NCBI GenBank assembly: GCA_027483345.1
Contig: JAIXUV010000010.1
Span: 1-47,783, forward strand
Reading direction: 5' to 3'
Source: Verrucomicrobiales bacterium
Lineage (GTDB): Bacteria; Verrucomicrobiota; Verrucomicrobiia; Limisphaerales; UBA9464
Length of the DNA: 47,783 nt
Shown: in pieces, positions 46,719-47,783 of the stretch
How positions within the stretch are numbered: position 1 is the stretch's first letter
How the letters are laid out: each line of letters opens with the position of its first letter
Program-made: the position numbers and the translations under genes
Notes under the pieces: generated by a model
Seen by the model: only the letters and a program-made list of their open reading frames with translations
Told to the model about the DNA's origin: nothing
Databases searched by the model: none

Positions 46719-47192
46719 GTGTAGGACATAGCGACTCCAGTCTCCTGATTCTGCCAACTGCTTCAAGACTGCGTTGCGACGAACAATGAATCGACGCATG
46801 TAACCAGTAAGGAAAAGCCAATCTGCAATCTTGCCGAGAATGCCCAGCGGCGAGGCGAACTCGAAACGATCTCTCATTAGCGTGCCCTCTGGATGCTCCT
46901 CAAAAAAATGATCATGAGCCATGCTGCTAAACGCGCCGGAAATCATGATGTCTCGCAAGTGCAAAGGTCTCTCGAAAGCGGTGACACGAACCGTCAGCCT
47001 TTGCCTCACTCCGAAGTGGCGGGCCTCCCAAGTCACTTCTTCGTCCATCCCGATCATGCCGCGTGTGACGCCAGCGACTGCTCGCTCATCAGTGCCGTCT
47101 GTCGAATCCAGGTGTGCATCGATGCTGCGAGCCAAGTCGAATACACGCTCTCTCGGAGCACGAATGACGGTAGAAAGCTCGATGACAGCCAT
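46713..47192 (-). CDS. Cassette gene: SRPBCC family protein
   Basis: Encodes 159 residues that fit the START/Bet v1-like SRPBCC fold: an N-terminal strand (AVIELSTVIRAPRERVFDLARS), central strands (FEEHPEGTLMRDRFEF) and a long C-terminal helix (RRFIVRRNAVLKQLAES). The family binds small hydrophobic molecules; the ligand here is unknown. The start at 47192 matches the fold; the frame upstream passes into attC-11. The stop lies in attC-10. Confidence 0.86.
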   Translation of the reverse strand: MAVIELSTVIRAPRERVFDLARSIDAHLDSTDGTDERAVAGVTRGMIGMDEEVTWEARHFGVRQRLTVRVTAFERPLHLRDIMISGAFSSMAHDHFFEEHPEGTLMRDRFEFASPLGILGKIADWLFLTGYMRRFIVRRNAVLKQLAESGDWSRYVLHA

Positions 47193-47203
47193 AGCGCAAG
47201 TAC

Positions 47204-47302
47204 GCCTAACGTCAAAGCTGAGGGACGCGGACGCTTGGCGCGAAGCCTGCGCAAGCAGGATTCGTGACAAGCGTTCGCGTTCCCTCTAGCGCCTTGTTAG
47301 GC
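47204..47302 (-). repeat. attC-11 (diverged)
   Basis: 99 bp. Ends GCCTAAC (47204-47210) and GTTAGGC (47296-47302). The arms GCGAAGCCTGC/GCAAGCAGGATTCG and GGACGCGGACGCTTG/CAAGCGTTCGCGTTCC differ from the main family. Confidence 0.88.
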
Positions 47303-47337
47303 CAATTTTTCATTTCTGTATAAATCTGTTCGACTCA

Positions 47338-47592
47338 TTATTGATCCTGTTTTTTCGTCGCTTCCCTCATCAGGCCCGTCACACCCACAATCAGAAATGA
47401 AAGCCAAACTACATAGCTGGAAACCCAGATGAACCACCACGCATGAGAAGAGAATTCAACGGCTGTCATCTTGAAGATTACTAGTGTGATAAAATTGACC
47501 GCAATCGTGACGACTAAACCAACGACGCCGATTGTGAGAAATATTCGACCTGAATTATTACGCTGCGCTTTAATTGTTTTTGGGGGGTTCAT
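47338..47592 (-). CDS. Cassette gene: two-helix membrane protein
   Basis: Encodes 84 residues: a basic start (PPKTIKAQRNNSG), a first helix (IFLTIGVVGLVVTIAVNF) and a second one (IWVSSYVVWLSFLIVGVTGL), then a charged tail (REATKKQDQ). No family recognised. It starts 17 bases left of attC-12, and lies in the cassette closed by attC-11. Confidence 0.8.
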   Translation of the reverse strand: MNPPKTIKAQRNNSGRIFLTIGVVGLVVTIAVNFITLVIFKMTAVEFSSHAWWFIWVSSYVVWLSFLIVGVTGLMREATKKQDQ

Positions 47593-47608
47593 GGGGTGAT
47601 TTTATTCT

Positions 47609-47701
47609 GCCTAACGGCGAAAGCTCAGCGACCCGGCGCTCGAAGTGCCTGGATTGCAACGACAACGCTCCCGCCGGGTTCGCTGAAGCGCCTTGTTAGG
47701 C
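47609..47701 (-). repeat. attC-12
   Basis: 93 bp. Ends GCCTAAC (47609-47615) and GTTAGGC (47695-47701); the interior is the main family with CCCGCCGGG as the inner arm. Confidence 0.92.
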
Positions 47702-47710
47702 CACTGGTGT

Positions 47711-47783
47711 CTATCTCTTTGCATACTTCTGAATCCAAGCCTCTGGACTAGCTCCCAAATCCTCGCCCGTCTTGGTGCGAAGA
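47711..47783 (-). CDS. Cassette gene, 3' end only (runs off the window)
   Basis: The minus strand reads the C-terminal 23 residues of a product, LRTKTGEDLGASPEAWIQKY and then AKR, followed by a TAG stop ten bases from attC-12. The remaining part is outside the window. The reading frame choice rests on this protein-like tail, so it is tentative; no family is recognised. Confidence 0.5.
   Translation of the reverse strand, partial: LRTKTGEDLGASPEAWIQKYAKR

Larger units (their letters stand above)
42503..47783 (-). mobile_element. Integron gene-cassette array (distal part)
   Basis: Eleven palindromic sites (one of them a remnant) with core ends of the GTTRRRY/RYYYAAC type separate short genes that all lie on the minus strand and mostly stop in or next to a site. 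In cassettes the attC follows the gene, so the array runs right to left and its attI and integrase would be right of 47783. GC falls visibly against the rest of the window. Six sites (attC-2, 6, 8, 9, 10 and 12) are near-identical, which indicates a chromosomal integron with its own site family. No integrase gene is inside the window. Confidence 0.92.

Noticed and set aside
42503-47783. An integron integrase gene inside the window
   Set aside because: No frame has tyrosine recombinase motifs or suitable length. By site orientation it should be to the right of the window.

Overview
The window looks like a chromosomal segment of a GC-rich Verrucomicrobiota bacterium (Limisphaerales/Pedosphaera-like is my best guess; Planctomycetota is less likely). 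The grounds are two PSD1-type multi-domain cytochrome proteins (DUF1549/DUF1553), a DUF1501 protein, a formylglycine sulfatase, a DUF1080 lipoprotein, a pseudopilin-like protein with a conserved C-terminal DG motif, and intergenic repeats of a kind common in that group.

Layout. 0-3.5 kb: a type II secretion-like pseudopilin and a secreted beta-propeller/helical-toroid protein, each preceded by a copy of the same ~100 bp repeat. 3.6-7.2 kb: lipoyl synthase lipA (-), an RluA-family pseudouridine synthase (+) and a membrane-anchored TPR-like protein (-). 7.26 kb: tRNA-Ala(CGC). 7.5-11.8 kb: a Tat/lipoprotein branched-chain-amino-acid-type binding protein and a large sulfatase-SGNH hydrolase fusion. 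11.9-18.2 kb: a secreted CxxCH protein, a Dabb protein, a PSD1 protein and a DUF1501 protein, with a small DUF3303-like gene on the other strand between the last two. 18.4-24.2 kb (-): threonine synthase, a tiny lipoprotein, purL and a second TPR-like membrane protein. 24.4-28.5 kb (+): five genes that look like one operon, namely a glycine-zipper protein, an LpoB-like lipoprotein, a COG3014-like lipoprotein, a YcfL-like lipoprotein and a secreted protein. 28.6-41.6 kb: a membrane protein, a second PSD1 protein, a prolyl oligopeptidase, a D-2-hydroxyacid dehydrogenase, a small hypothetical, DUF1080, a TIM-barrel-like secreted protein, a LOG-family protein and a PQQ-type propeller.

41.6-42.5 kb has no convincing gene. 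It holds a ~300 bp tandem repeat (two full units and the start of a third) and a ~92 bp palindrome. From 42.5 kb to the right edge the character changes completely. Small, lower-GC genes, all on the minus strand, are separated by imperfect palindromes of about 70-103 bp bounded by core sites of the GTTRRRY/RYYYAAC type. This is a gene-cassette array of a chromosomal integron, read right to left. The window contains its distal (oldest) end; the integrase and attI should lie beyond the right edge. The array holds about ten complete cassettes and one partial one. One of them (43761-44369) appears locked by damaged recombination sites. A ~200 bp cassette 3' end with its attC occurs twice.

The chromosomal part suggests a polysaccharide-degrading lifestyle: sulfatase/esterase, PSD1/DUF1501, DUF1080, TIM-barrel and propeller proteins are nearly all exported. 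The cassette array is the accessory part and the most likely place for undescribed functions, because most of its products match no family I recognise.
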